Of a stretch of DNA of 15,669 bases, positions 6,969-14,967 are shown one piece after another. Location: positions 2,975 through 18,643 of the forward strand of contig JAHZIE010000027.1 of the NCBI GenBank assembly GCA_019419895.1, written 5' to 3'. This DNA comes from Clostridiales bacterium (GTDB lineage: Bacteria > Bacillota > Clostridia > Oscillospirales > Acutalibacteraceae). How positions within the stretch are numbered: the first letter of the stretch is position 1; every line of letters begins with the position of its first letter. The notes beneath the pieces are model-generated. The model searched no databases. It saw nothing but the letters and a program-made list of their open reading frames with translations, and had not been told where the DNA came from. A program made the translations under genes and the position numbers.

Positions 6969-7919
6969 ATGGCCTTTAAGGACTTACAGCAATTCGGATT
7001 CCAATACCAGCTTCTCTTTGACAAAACCGGCGTTGTGTTCGGAAACTATAAGGGATACCCCTTGTGTGTAGAGGAGCATACCAACGAAAGATACTACAAT
7101 CTTTTTTCCTGGATAAAGCCCAGTGAAAACACCCCGGATCTCCAGCAGCTTCCCGCTGTTTTGTCCAGCTTTGCACAGGGGGAAGGCAAGCCTTTTGTCC
7201 GTTTCTGCACAGTGGAGGGATACCGTGTTACCATCCAAATCAAAATGACGCGCCATAACCTTGAAAACCTTTCCCGGACGGCGGAATTTCTCCTGTCCAC
7301 TCTTGCCGGACAGTTCTATGAAGGCTGCTGCGCCTCCTGCGCCCGGACGGACGGATTAGGCTTTTACCGTATCAACGGAACCAGCGCCTGCCTGTGCGAG
7401 CCGTGCTATCAGACGGCTGTCGCCAATCTTTCCCAAAACGAGCAAGCTGTCAAAAAGAAAAAAGGAAATCTGGTGACAGGAATTGTCGGCGCTCTTCTCG
7501 GCGCACTATTGGGCGGCGTTTTATGGGTTTTGGTATCCCAACTGGGTTATATCGCGGGAATCGTCGGCCTTGTGGTTGCCGTATGCGCTGTCAAGGGCTT
7601 TGAGCTTTTCGGCGGAAAACTTAACGCGGCGGGAATTATTATCTGTATGGTGATTGTTGTCGGAGCCATCTATGCCGCTAATTACATTTCCTATTCCATT
7701 TATCTGCAACAGGCTCTAGATGAACTTGGATACGGCTTTAGTTTTGGCGACTCCATGCGTCTGCTGCCCGATTTTTTCAGTGAAGAGGAAATTTTCGGGG
7801 CCTTTCTCCGCGATCTGGTGATCGGTTATCTCCTCACCGCCGTCGCCAGCTTCTCTGTGATTTACGGTATTTACCGCAAGAGTAACCAGAAATTCACTTC
7901 AAAAAGGTTGGGCGAATAA
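6969..7919 (+). CDS. Zinc-ribbon membrane protein of unknown function
   Basis: 316 residues; no named family recognised. Residues 1-115 form a soluble alpha/beta domain. A four-cysteine zinc-ribbon-like site follows, C121-x2-C124 and C143-x2-C146, with additional Cys120 and Cys141 giving the paired forms CCASC and CLCEPC. A basic KKKK stretch at 162-165 precedes membrane segments at about 168-191, 194-212, 220-245 and 281-302, so the N-terminal domain and zinc site are predicted to be cytoplasmic. A polar stretch of about 35 residues separates the last two helices. Start is ATG with GAAGGAG nine bases upstream. It follows the PfoR-like PTS IIC gene by 57 bp and the operon ends at the terminator at 7973-8008, so the two proteins may work together; this is inferred from position only. 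Confidence 0.8.
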   Translation: MAFKDLQQFGFQYQLLFDKTGVVFGNYKGYPLCVEEHTNERYYNLFSWIKPSENTPDLQQLPAVLSSFAQGEGKPFVRFCTVEGYRVTIQIKMTRHNLENLSRTAEFLLSTLAGQFYEGCCASCARTDGLGFYRINGTSACLCEPCYQTAVANLSQNEQAVKKKKGNLVTGIVGALLGALLGGVLWVLVSQLGYIAGIVGLVVAVCAVKGFELFGGKLNAAGIIICMVIVVGAIYAANYISYSIYLQQALDELGYGFSFGDSMRLLPDFFSEEEIFGAFLRDLVIGYLLTAVASFSVIYGIYRKSNQKFTSKRLGE

Positions 7920-7972
7920 AAAATTTTTTCGGCGGGCGCAGTCCAACTTGTAAGTCGTAATATCAAAATTAC

Positions 7973-8008
7973 AAACCCCGGTTCCTTTCAGAAAGGAACC
8001 GGGGTTTT
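7973..8008 (+). terminator. Strong intrinsic terminator after the zinc-ribbon gene
   Basis: Perfect 16-bp inverted repeat (AAACCCCGGTTCCTTT / AAAGGAACCGGGGTTT) with the three-base loop CAG, followed by a fourth T and CTATTC. It lies 54 bp after the stop at 7919. Confidence 0.9.
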
Positions 8009-8024
8009 CTATTCATTTCGGAAG

Positions 8025-8215
8025 AGGAGCCTCCTACTTTGATTGCCGCCCATAGACACAGAAAAACAGGAGGTAATCCTCAACCGGCCCTCCCAGGGGG
8101 CGCTACAAGAGGCAGCTTGGGAAACCCAAGGAAGCGCCCGGACAGTCACGGTGGCTTTTCAGGCCAAATGTTGACAGCATCTCTTTTACCACTTGCGGCT
8201 CCTCCAACATTAAGA
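8025..8215. other. Gene-free region with nested hairpins, possible structured RNA or decayed element
   Basis: The interval 8009-8438 between two convergent transcription units has no credible gene, but is rich in inverted repeats. AGGAG-C-CTCCT is at 8025-8035. GGGCGCT (8098-8104) pairs with AGCGCCC (8133-8139), enclosing CTTGGG-AAA-CCCAAG (8116-8130). TGGC/GCCA lies at 8152-8166. AATGTTG (8167-8173) pairs with CAACATT (8205-8211). No riboswitch core was recognised on either strand. On the minus strand a stop-free frame (8285 down to the stop at 8103) has a protein-like composition, with MLEEPQVVKEMLSTFGLKSH from 8210, but no ribosome site, so it could be a relic of a gene. Between 8216 and 8438 nothing notable was seen. 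Confidence 0.4.
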
Positions 8216-8438
8216 ATATATCCAACGCCGCCGAAATAAAATATTTTAGAATAAAAGGCGGAAAAACGGACTCCCCGCAATTCTTCTATTTCCCGCGGAA
8301 TAGAAAAAAGCGCGTTCTCCTCCAAAGAAGTCAATAGGACACTTATTCCTTATATGAATATCAGTTTCCATTCCTGCGCTTATGCCAATGGAAAAATAAA
8401 CTTCATCCCGGCTGCTTCGAGGCGGCATTTTCTCCCCT

Positions 8439-9425
8439 TTACAGTCCAAATTTTCCCCTCAGGATTTCCGTCAAACGCGCCGCTACTATTTGGTGTCCGT
8501 CACGCAGGGGATGGAGGGGCTCCTTGGGAATCCATCCGGTGGAATTGATAAAAAACACATGATCGTCATGCCTTTGATTATAGTCCTCCACCATTTTTTC
8601 CAGTTGGGAAGGATATACCCCGCAAAATGCGCTCAGTACAATCAGCTGGGAGGATGGATTTTTCTCACGGATGACCTCCAGCAATCCCTCATATTCCTCC
8701 AGATACTGTTCTACAGGGCTTCTGGAATCATTGGCCCCGTGATTGATGAGAATAAAATCAGCGGAAGGATGGGAGATAGGGCATCCGTCATAGCAGTAAG
8801 GATAAGCTTTTGCAGCCTTTGGAACAGCCCCCTGCCCCGACTTTGTCACGCCAACCGCGCCGTACCCCATAACGATGGGGCGCAGCCCAAGAGCCTCGGC
8901 AGTCAGCCAGGCATAGGTGGCGCAGGCGTCGTCCATATAGACCCGGTTGTGCTGATTCTCCTGATAGGCGCTGTAACCCGCGTCAATCAAAACGCCTTCC
9001 GTAATGGAATCTCCCACAAATTCTATGGTTTTCCGGCGATCCTCCGGCAGTTCCCCCGGTTGTTCCAGATCCGCTCCCATAAAGGTGATTTTCCCTACCA
9101 AGGGCTGATACCACCGGTGATGGCGCTCCACTCCGCCTTTATAAATGATTTTCGCCACATGGTTTTCCTCCGGCTTTCCCTGGGCACAGATCCGCAGATA
9201 GGTATCCAACGGGGCCTCCACCTTCGCTCCGCCGTCTACGGAAATCCACAGATGGGGATAGGGCTGCTCGTTTGTCTCAACGTCAAATACCAGCACGGCC
9301 ATATTGCCTCGGAACGCTATTTCAATATAGGCCCCCGGCGTTGTGGAAACCGCGTAATTTTCCTCCCTGGTATCCCATCTGCCGCTCAGACGGACACAAG
9401 GATGACAATGTGAAAAACGTGTCAA
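8439..9425 (-). CDS. CE2-like carbohydrate esterase (SGNH hydrolase with N-terminal beta domain)
   Basis: 328 residues in two parts. Residues 1-115 are a beta-rich domain like the N-terminal jelly-roll of carbohydrate esterase family 2, containing LSGRWD (13-18). Residues 130-328 are the SGNH domain: FVGDSITEG (136-144) with nucleophile Ser140, GYGAVG (187-192), HGANDSR (229-235) with Asn232, and EPLHP (302-306) with His305. Where SGNH enzymes usually have Asp three residues before the His, this protein has Glu302; some CE2 enzymes are reported to work with a Ser-His dyad. CE2 enzymes deacetylate sugars, often at O6. No signal peptide is seen. The start is TTG at 9425 with AAGGAAGGA six bases upstream, the next Met being far inside the domain. 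It lies 33 bp after the GH78-like gene and is the last gene of that operon. Confidence 0.85.
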   Translation of the reverse strand: MTRFSHCHPCVRLSGRWDTREENYAVSTTPGAYIEIAFRGNMAVLVFDVETNEQPYPHLWISVDGGAKVEAPLDTYLRICAQGKPEENHVAKIIYKGGVERHHRWYQPLVGKITFMGADLEQPGELPEDRRKTIEFVGDSITEGVLIDAGYSAYQENQHNRVYMDDACATYAWLTAEALGLRPIVMGYGAVGVTKSGQGAVPKAAKAYPYCYDGCPISHPSADFILINHGANDSRSPVEQYLEEYEGLLEVIREKNPSSQLIVLSAFCGVYPSQLEKMVEDYNQRHDDHVFFINSTGWIPKEPLHPLRDGHQIVAARLTEILRGKFGL

Positions 9426-9431
9426 CAGAGA

Positions 9432-9440
9432 TCCTTCCTT
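9432..9440 (-). promoter_or_regulatory. Ribosome binding site fixing a TTG start
   Basis: AAGGAAGGA on the minus strand, six bases before the TTG at 9425. It supports the TTG start of the CE2-like esterase and lies in the 33-bp spacer after the GH78-like gene. Confidence 0.75.
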
Positions 9441-9458
9441 TCCGTTTTAAAACATATG

Positions 9459-11639
9459 TTATTTGCAGAGTTCAATTTCTTCAGGAACAGAAATGATCGG
9501 CTCCCTGCCCTTCTCCATTGATACCTTCACCATACCGTAAGGGGTCGGCATGGAAATATCGGCATAATCAAGGCCATACAGGCAAGGGGACAGCTTAATT
9601 TTCCGAAAGCCCGGCTCAACCATCGCAAAGCCCATCAGTCTGGCCGGGAGCTGATAGGTGGGCGTCGCGCCCCAGGCATGGCTGAAATCACAGTCAAAGC
9701 CATACCAGCATTCCTTCATCCCCCTGTCGCATTCGTCCGTCAGTTTTTTCCAGCGTCTGATCTGCTCCAATCCGTATTGCTCAAACAATCCGGAGGAATA
9801 GAGAGCGTCCAGCACAAAATGCATAAAATAGGGCTGTGCCTGGATCAGCTCCTTGTCCTCCATCACCCGCCTCATCAGTTCCTGTTCCATCTCTTCAGGA
9901 CAAAGATGATATAAAACCGCCAATGTGTTGGTATGCTGGCTGAAATACTGTTTTTCCGTATTATCAGGCAGCCAGCGGCTGCCCTTCTGAGGCTCGTTGG
10001 AGCCGTCGCAGTAAAGGCCCCGCTCTTCCGACCAGAAGCAGCGGTGGAAGGCCTCCTTCAGCTGTTGAGCCCTCTCCCGGTAGAGGACCGACATTTTTTC
10101 ATCCCCCAGGATCCGGCAGATCTTCTCCATTTCCAGCAGTGCCTGATAATAAAACGCGTTCAGGCAGGACTGTCCAAGGGCCTTCGGCGGATGATGCAGG
10201 TTAAATCCATCCACCTCCACCCAGTCCACAAACATATAGTTGGGGGAATTTTCCAGCACGCCGGAAGACCCCAGATATCCATGGAACCGGCGCATGAGAA
10301 TATGCAGGGCGTCGATCACCTCGCGGAACAGGGAAACATCTCCGGTAAAGCGATAATAATCCATAGCCATCTGGGTAAGAATCAGGCTGTAAGTCGTGTG
10401 GAACATCCTTCCGTCATTGATCCGCAGAATATGGGCCGTCCTCACAATATCAAACCGTGTCAGGCGGGGATCCCCAAAGGTAAAATAATTCATCAGGCTT
10501 TCAATATAATAATCTCCCGTACAGGCCAGGGGCTCCTGGTGGGTGGGGCTGTCCAGATGGATGGTTTGGCGGCAGATTTGAAGGGTCCACTTCCCCACCT
10601 CATAAATTTTATTCAGCACGCTGTCGCTGCAATGGAACTCTCCCTCCTGGTCAATGGGGTAAAAGGTGAAGTAAAGACCGACATTCTCCAGGATGACGTC
10701 CTCATTCATCATATTGCTTACCGTTATCTGCATATAACCGATGCTGTCCATGCGCATACAGCGGTAATCTGTCCGTCCGTCCAGGGTGACTGTCTTACAG
10801 GGATAGGGATTCACCCTGCCGATAAGCTCCTGGCACTTAAAGCTGATTTGGACTCCCTTTTGTCCAATGGCGGTAAAGGAGGCATGGCCGGAATAAATTT
10901 TTTCAAATTTTGCGATAAAGGTAGCGGGCGCTCCGGCTTTCACCCGTATCCGGTTTCCTTCTATCTCTATCAAATGCCGGTATTCCTCATAAACAAAATA
11001 GCCGCAGGGCCGGATAAATTCCTCATGGAGATTGGGAATTTCAGAAGGGCGCACCTGCCAGATCACCTCTCTGACAGGGGATGCTTTTTCCCAAGGCAGT
11101 TCTTTTTTCCCCTGATCATATTTACTGTCACTGAGGAAGCGGGGGTTTATCCTGATATCCCAGGAGGAGTCGGAAAATACCGTCTGGGAGGAGCCGTCGG
11201 CAAAGGAGATGTCGCAGGCCGCCAAAAAGCCTCCGTGCCCCCAGGAAACCTCCGTCTGAACGGAGCAGGACATTTGAACAAGGACTGAAATTATATTTTT
11301 TCCCTTCTGCAAGGGGATGTCAAAGGTATTTGTGTAAATATAAGGGACAACGCCCTTGCTTTCAAAATCTCCTCCCGGAGAAACGGGACCTTGGCCGATA
11401 TAACCGCCGTTGACAAACAGCAGATATTTCGTATCGGCGCACAGGGTAATTTCCGCCGACACGGCTTCCCTGTCCAATACAAGCTCTTTTTTCACTTCCA
11501 CGACGCAAAAGGTATCCTCCTGCTGACTGCCTGACGACGTCCTCCTGCAGGTCTGAACCTGAGGAAACCGCTCCTCGTCCAACCATATCCACTGCGCCTG
11601 GCTGATCAGCCCGCCCGTTGTGTTTTCTGTCCCCTTCAT
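9459..11639 (-). CDS. GH78 alpha-L-rhamnosidase-like glycoside hydrolase
   Basis: 726 residues with GH78 architecture. An N-terminal beta region (about 12-220: AQWIWLD, then LFVNGGYIGQGPVSPGG near 74-90) is the rhamnosidase carbohydrate-binding domain. A second beta domain spans about 225-330. The (alpha/alpha)6 barrel runs from about 335 to 665, and a C-terminal beta domain ends with GFRKIKLSPCL at 677-687. The acidic active-site loop is HLDSPTHQEPLACTGD (361-376). In classical GH78 enzymes this reads roughly D-x-P-x-R-E-E-x-x-G-W-T-G-D; here Arg and the first Glu are His367 and Gln368, while D363, E369 and D376 remain. The SHAWGATP at 653-660 matches the conserved barrel end. Rhamnose release is likely but not certain. 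No signal peptide, hence probably intracellular. Start ATG with AAGGAGG seven bases upstream. It sits 53 bp after the unknown protein gene and 33 bp before the esterase. Confidence 0.85.
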   Translation of the reverse strand: MKGTENTTGGLISQAQWIWLDEERFPQVQTCRRTSSGSQQEDTFCVVEVKKELVLDREAVSAEITLCADTKYLLFVNGGYIGQGPVSPGGDFESKGVVPYIYTNTFDIPLQKGKNIISVLVQMSCSVQTEVSWGHGGFLAACDISFADGSSQTVFSDSSWDIRINPRFLSDSKYDQGKKELPWEKASPVREVIWQVRPSEIPNLHEEFIRPCGYFVYEEYRHLIEIEGNRIRVKAGAPATFIAKFEKIYSGHASFTAIGQKGVQISFKCQELIGRVNPYPCKTVTLDGRTDYRCMRMDSIGYMQITVSNMMNEDVILENVGLYFTFYPIDQEGEFHCSDSVLNKIYEVGKWTLQICRQTIHLDSPTHQEPLACTGDYYIESLMNYFTFGDPRLTRFDIVRTAHILRINDGRMFHTTYSLILTQMAMDYYRFTGDVSLFREVIDALHILMRRFHGYLGSSGVLENSPNYMFVDWVEVDGFNLHHPPKALGQSCLNAFYYQALLEMEKICRILGDEKMSVLYRERAQQLKEAFHRCFWSEERGLYCDGSNEPQKGSRWLPDNTEKQYFSQHTNTLAVLYHLCPEEMEQELMRRVMEDKELIQAQPYFMHFVLDALYSSGLFEQYGLEQIRRWKKLTDECDRGMKECWYGFDCDFSHAWGATPTYQLPARLMGFAMVEPGFRKIKLSPCLYGLDYADISMPTPYGMVKVSMEKGREPIISVPEEIELCK

Positions 11640-11692
11640 GATAATTCCTCCTTTTCCTCACATGAGGTAAAATGAAATTGATATCCTCCTGT

Positions 11693-13600
11693 TTATTTTT
11701 CCCTGTTCCACAGCCGCCGTTTCATTCTGAAATAACGGTACGCGCTGCAGAGCAAAATGACCAAAACACCAAATAAAATGCAGGCCGTAATAAATATAGC
11801 CGCCTGAAGGGTGGTTTCCGTCCTCCCCCTGCCCCAGAGCAGCAAAAAGATGACCACCAGAAGGCCCAAAGGGGAAAACTCCCCCAGCAGCTTGGAAAAA
11901 CGGTGGGTTGCCCGGAGCACCTTCTGATTCTGCCTCGCAAAATTTCTGGAAACAGGTTTATTGTCAAAGCAGTTCATGGCTAATTCTAAACACGGCGTCA
12001 TTTTTTCAGCCATTTGTTCCGCCTGGGATTCCTGGGGCGGCTCGCCGTATTCAAAAATAAAAAGATACTCCCTTCCCTGGCTGTCGGCGGTTAAGGAAAG
12101 AAAATCGGAATACCGGATTTTCTCCGTCCTGCATTCAGAGGCTGTGCAGTCTTCAAAGGGCATCTCCAGAACAGTCGTTTTTTCCCCATTCCTGGCATAC
12201 CTGCATCTCCCCAGCTCCATACTGTAAGAAAGATAGACCCTGCCGTCGGAATGGACGGCGGGATACTCCTTTAAAACAAAGGACAAATATTCCGCGCGTT
12301 TTTTTCTCACCCGGCGGTAATGGGGGAATTTCCCGGAAAAGCCATCCCGCTCCAGCAACGGGGAAAAGGACTTTTCCAACGCCTGCCGGACCGCGGAAAG
12401 GTAAGAGGAAAATACTGGCTGATCCTCAAATTCCTTGGAGGCGGCTGCGAAAAGGCGGCAAAAGGAATGGGAAATCCTGCGAATGAGGCCGGTTTTTACC
12501 AGATGGCTCCAGAAATCAAAGAAATCCTCCAAATATCCCTCAAATTTTTTCTGCCTTCCCTCCTCATAGGCGTCAATGGCAGAAAGCAGCAGCTTATGGA
12601 TTCGTTCCCCCTGCAGTCCGCCTTCCCGCTGAAAAAGGGAGGCGGTTCTTTCAAAGGAATACCTGTTTTCAAAGAGGTTTTCCGGGGGCAGCGGCGGAAA
12701 AAGGCTGCGGTTATCCATCTGCTGCAAAATTCCTGTATGGTATAAAAGCTGGGCGATTCCCAGAAGCTCCCTTTCCCCCTGATTCAGGGCGTACATCCCC
12801 AGGGCGGATGCCTTATGAAGAAGCTCCCGGCAGCAGATCATAAAGCATTCATACGCTCCCATGCCATTTTCCAGCAGATTTCCCGTATAGTCAAACAGTT
12901 CTGTCTCCAAATGGACCGACGAACAGGAAATTTCTATTTCCATCCAATTCTTTTTCTGTAAAAGCCTGTCGGTATACAGTGTGTCGGAAAACTCTGTATC
13001 CAGGCAGAGGCGGAATTCATATCCCTCTTCCCGCGTTTCCGCTTCAATCCAAAATAAATAGCCAAAGGCGGGGAAAAATTCCTCCTTTTCCCGCTTTGCC
13101 TGATGAAATACCAGCTTGGCGTTTCCCCAGGGACGGTCCGGCATGGACAAAACAAGCTCCTCTCCCTTTTGGATAAGAGAAATTCTCTGAGAGGTCATCA
13201 AGGAAAAGGATTGCAAAAAATGCCCGGCCTCCATACCAATACGGTTGGACACATTGTTCAGCTCAGAAAGCCACCGCACCCTGGCTCGCTTGTTGGACAA
13301 ATGAAGAGCGGAAATCCATTTAAAGATGGGAAGAAGCCGCTCCGGCGAGGGAGTAAACTGACTTTCCGCCAAAGCGCGCACCCTGGCGGGAATGAGTTCT
13401 TCCACATCATATTGATCAGAAATCAGACGGCGCAGCGCGCTTTGCAGCTGCCTGCAGAAATCCGTCTGCACCGAAAAACGTTCTTCCTTCAGATATTCCA
13501 CCGTTTCTTCCGGTGAATTCTCATTCAAAGGGGAGGTAATGGTGGACATTTGGGACAGGTAAAGCTCCAGGCCCACCTGGAATCTGTCGATATATTTCAC
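11693..13600 (-). CDS. Unknown protein with C-terminal membrane anchor, first gene of the rhamnosidase operon
   Basis: Not recognised. The proposed protein has 635 residues, mostly soluble, charged and probably mixed alpha/beta, with many aromatic residues. The only clear membrane segments are two helices near the C-terminus (about 572-590 and 596-618) joined by a short Gly/Arg-rich loop, followed by a basic tail (FRMKRRLWNREK). The bulk would therefore be a large cytoplasmic domain tethered to the membrane. A longer frame begins at an ATG at 13678, but its first 19 codons overlap the -35 and -10 boxes, so they cannot be on the transcript. The GTG at 13600 has GGGGGAG nine bases upstream and is preferred; an ATG at 13621 lacks such a site. 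It precedes the GH78-like gene by 53 bp. No enzyme motif was seen, so a sensor, scaffold or regulator role is speculation. Confidence 0.72.
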   Translation of the reverse strand: MKYIDRFQVGLELYLSQMSTITSPLNENSPEETVEYLKEERFSVQTDFCRQLQSALRRLISDQYDVEELIPARVRALAESQFTPSPERLLPIFKWISALHLSNKRARVRWLSELNNVSNRIGMEAGHFLQSFSLMTSQRISLIQKGEELVLSMPDRPWGNAKLVFHQAKREKEEFFPAFGYLFWIEAETREEGYEFRLCLDTEFSDTLYTDRLLQKKNWMEIEISCSSVHLETELFDYTGNLLENGMGAYECFMICCRELLHKASALGMYALNQGERELLGIAQLLYHTGILQQMDNRSLFPPLPPENLFENRYSFERTASLFQREGGLQGERIHKLLLSAIDAYEEGRQKKFEGYLEDFFDFWSHLVKTGLIRRISHSFCRLFAAASKEFEDQPVFSSYLSAVRQALEKSFSPLLERDGFSGKFPHYRRVRKKRAEYLSFVLKEYPAVHSDGRVYLSYSMELGRCRYARNGEKTTVLEMPFEDCTASECRTEKIRYSDFLSLTADSQGREYLFIFEYGEPPQESQAEQMAEKMTPCLELAMNCFDNKPVSRNFARQNQKVLRATHRFSKLLGEFSPLGLLVVIFLLLWGRGRTETTLQAAIFITACILFGVLVILLCSAYRYFRMKRRLWNREK

Positions 13601-13609
13601 TCCGGCATA

Positions 13610-13616
13610 CTCCCCC
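13610..13616 (-). promoter_or_regulatory. Ribosome binding site deciding a GTG start
   Basis: GGGGGAG on the minus strand, nine bases before the GTG at 13600. Confidence 0.6.
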
Positions 13617-13649
13617 TTCATGCTTTTATAAAAAAACAAAATATAGAAG

Positions 13650-13678
13650 ATTATAGCATAGAATTTTAGGAAATTCAA
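13650..13678 (-). promoter_or_regulatory. Promoter of the rhamnosidase/esterase operon
   Basis: Minus strand: TTGAAT (13678-13673; 4 of 6), 17-bp spacer, then TATAAT (13655-13650), with TGC just before it (extended -10). The predicted start of transcription is near 13643, about 43 bases before the GTG at 13600. Confidence 0.72.
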
Positions 13679-13689
13679 ACCTTAACCTG

Positions 13690-13710
13690 GGATTTTCCAA
13701 ATGAAAATCC
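13690..13710. repeat. 8-bp inverted repeat upstream of the rhamnosidase-operon promoter
   Basis: GGATTTTC (13690-13697) / GAAAATCC (13703-13710) with loop CAAAT, 12 bp upstream of the -35 box at 13673-13678. It could be an activator or repressor site; it lacks a U-run on the minus side, so it is not a convincing terminator. Confidence 0.4.
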
Positions 13711-13796
13711 TGGACATTCCCATACCGCGACAAAAGCGCGCTCCTTACCCGCCAATCCCCTATTGCGGGCGATTGGTGACAGGTGGAAAATAAAAA

Positions 13797-13846
13797 GATA
13801 CCATAAAGAATTTTCCCGAAAGTTTCAGGCTTTTCCCTATGGTATC
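13797..13846 (-). terminator. Terminator after the Gfo/Idh/MocA gene
   Basis: A 9-bp inverted repeat, GATACCATA / TATGGTATC (13797-13805 and 13838-13846), with a 32-base loop; on the minus strand it is followed by TTTTTATTTT. It begins seven bases after the stop of the gene at 13854. The long loop makes it less typical. Confidence 0.65.
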
Positions 13847-13853
13847 CAAATGT

Positions 13854-14891
13854 TTATCCCTTTTTCAGCGTGTCGCGGATCGCCTCGTCCGCTTCCACCG
13901 CGACGCGGAAGGTGTCATACGCCTCGTCAATGGACGGATTGGCCGGGGCATCCTCTTCAATCATCTTGACCAGCCAGTCGAACTGCCGGTCGGTTGGTTT
14001 TCTATCACAGTCAATATTCATTGTCTCATATGTCTTTTCTGGATAACGGTAATACTCCAGCAGATCGCCTTCCTCCTTGTTAAAATGGCGATCCTTACGG
14101 TAAACCAGCCGTATCCTTCCTTTTGGGCCGATAAACTCCTTCAGGTTATCGGAGGACATGGTATTAGCCCATCCGGCCTCATAATACGCCACGGAGCCGT
14201 CCGACAGCCGCGCCGTCATCAGGCCGTAATTATACTTTCCTTCCGGCACATCTTCGCTGGTTTTCTGGCCGATTCCGTCCACATTTGTTATTTTTGCCCC
14301 GGAAAACCACTGCATGACATCAATATAATGCACCCCGCAGTCAATGATCGGAGAGGTTTCCCTGATCAGGGACAAATATTTGGGCCAGTCCATCGTATGA
14401 TGATTTTGCGCCATTCTCATAATAATTGGATGTCCGATGGCACCATCATGGATCATCTGCGCCACCCGGTTATAGGTTTCATTATGCCGGAGAATATACC
14501 CAATCAGCACTTTCACATCGGGATTTTCCTTCACCAGCCGGACAAGCTCCCTTCCGCTTTCCAGATCCTGCGTCATGGGCTTTTCGCAGATAACGTGCTT
14601 TTTATGTTCTATGCAGTATTTCACTATCTCCAGATGGGTGGAAGGATAGGTGACAATGACGACAATATCCACATCGGGCGCATTGATACACCTGCGGTAA
14701 TCTGTTTCTATCCGCTCCGCCCCATATTTTCTTTGAAAGATTTTAGCCCTTTCCACATTCAAATCACACACGCATTTGACGGATACATTTTCCTTCGCAT
14801 AAATTTTTTCCATATGGGCCTCCCCCATATGCCCGCAGCCTATCAGGGCCACTCCGTACACCTTATTCATATCCACGTCTTGCCTTTCCAT
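13854..14891 (-). CDS. Gfo/Idh/MocA-family NAD(P)-dependent oxidoreductase
   Basis: 345 residues. The N-terminal Rossmann domain has VALIGCGHMGEAH (14-26), the dinucleotide loop G18-x-G20-x-x-G23, and CDLN at 42-45. The family marker CEKPM (102-106) gives Lys104, usually involved in substrate and cofactor binding. The C-terminal domain has DCGVHYIDVMQWF (184-196) with His188 at the position of the catalytic His. Members oxidise or reduce sugars, inositols and related polyols with NAD(P); the substrate cannot be read from the sequence. Two starts are possible: ATG at 14891 (given) or ATG at 14870, which would put the start right before the Rossmann strand and fits the family better, but neither has a strong ribosome site. 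It has its own terminator and promoter region, so it is probably a separate unit next to the rhamnosidase operon. Confidence 0.9.
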   Translation of the reverse strand: MERQDVDMNKVYGVALIGCGHMGEAHMEKIYAKENVSVKCVCDLNVERAKIFQRKYGAERIETDYRRCINAPDVDIVVIVTYPSTHLEIVKYCIEHKKHVICEKPMTQDLESGRELVRLVKENPDVKVLIGYILRHNETYNRVAQMIHDGAIGHPIIMRMAQNHHTMDWPKYLSLIRETSPIIDCGVHYIDVMQWFSGAKITNVDGIGQKTSEDVPEGKYNYGLMTARLSDGSVAYYEAGWANTMSSDNLKEFIGPKGRIRLVYRKDRHFNKEEGDLLEYYRYPEKTYETMNIDCDRKPTDRQFDWLVKMIEEDAPANPSIDEAYDTFRVAVEADEAIRDTLKKG

Positions 14892-14909
14892 TCTTCATGA
14901 AATATTGCT

Positions 14910-14967
14910 TTTTCCGCATTTCACCTTATCACAATCCCCGAATCCGATCAACGGCTTTTCCGCATTT
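14910..14967. repeat. Two direct copies of TTTTCCGCATTT in the Gfo/Idh/MocA promoter region
   Basis: Identical 12-mers at 14910-14921 and 14956-14967, 46 bp apart. They flank weak promoter-like sequences, so they may be binding sites of a regulator, possibly with DNA looping. Function is inferred. Confidence 0.4.

Noticed and set aside
8060..8150. Resemblance to a cobalamin riboswitch (GGTAATCC, GGCCC and CGCTAC in order)
   Set aside because: The conserved GCCACTG-type segment and the B12 box were not found, and no B12-related gene follows on the plus strand.
9933..11288. 451-codon open frame on the plus strand, antisense to the GH78-like gene
   Set aside because: It has no recognisable domain, and the minus-strand frame has clear GH78 blocks. 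It is a shadow frame.
13690..13710. GGATTTTC/GAAAATCC hairpin as a terminator
   Set aside because: No U-run follows on either strand; kept only as a repeat.
13839..14900. 353-codon plus-strand open frame over the oxidoreductase gene
   Set aside because: The minus strand encodes a complete Gfo/Idh/MocA protein with its motifs; the plus frame is rich in His/Ile without family features.
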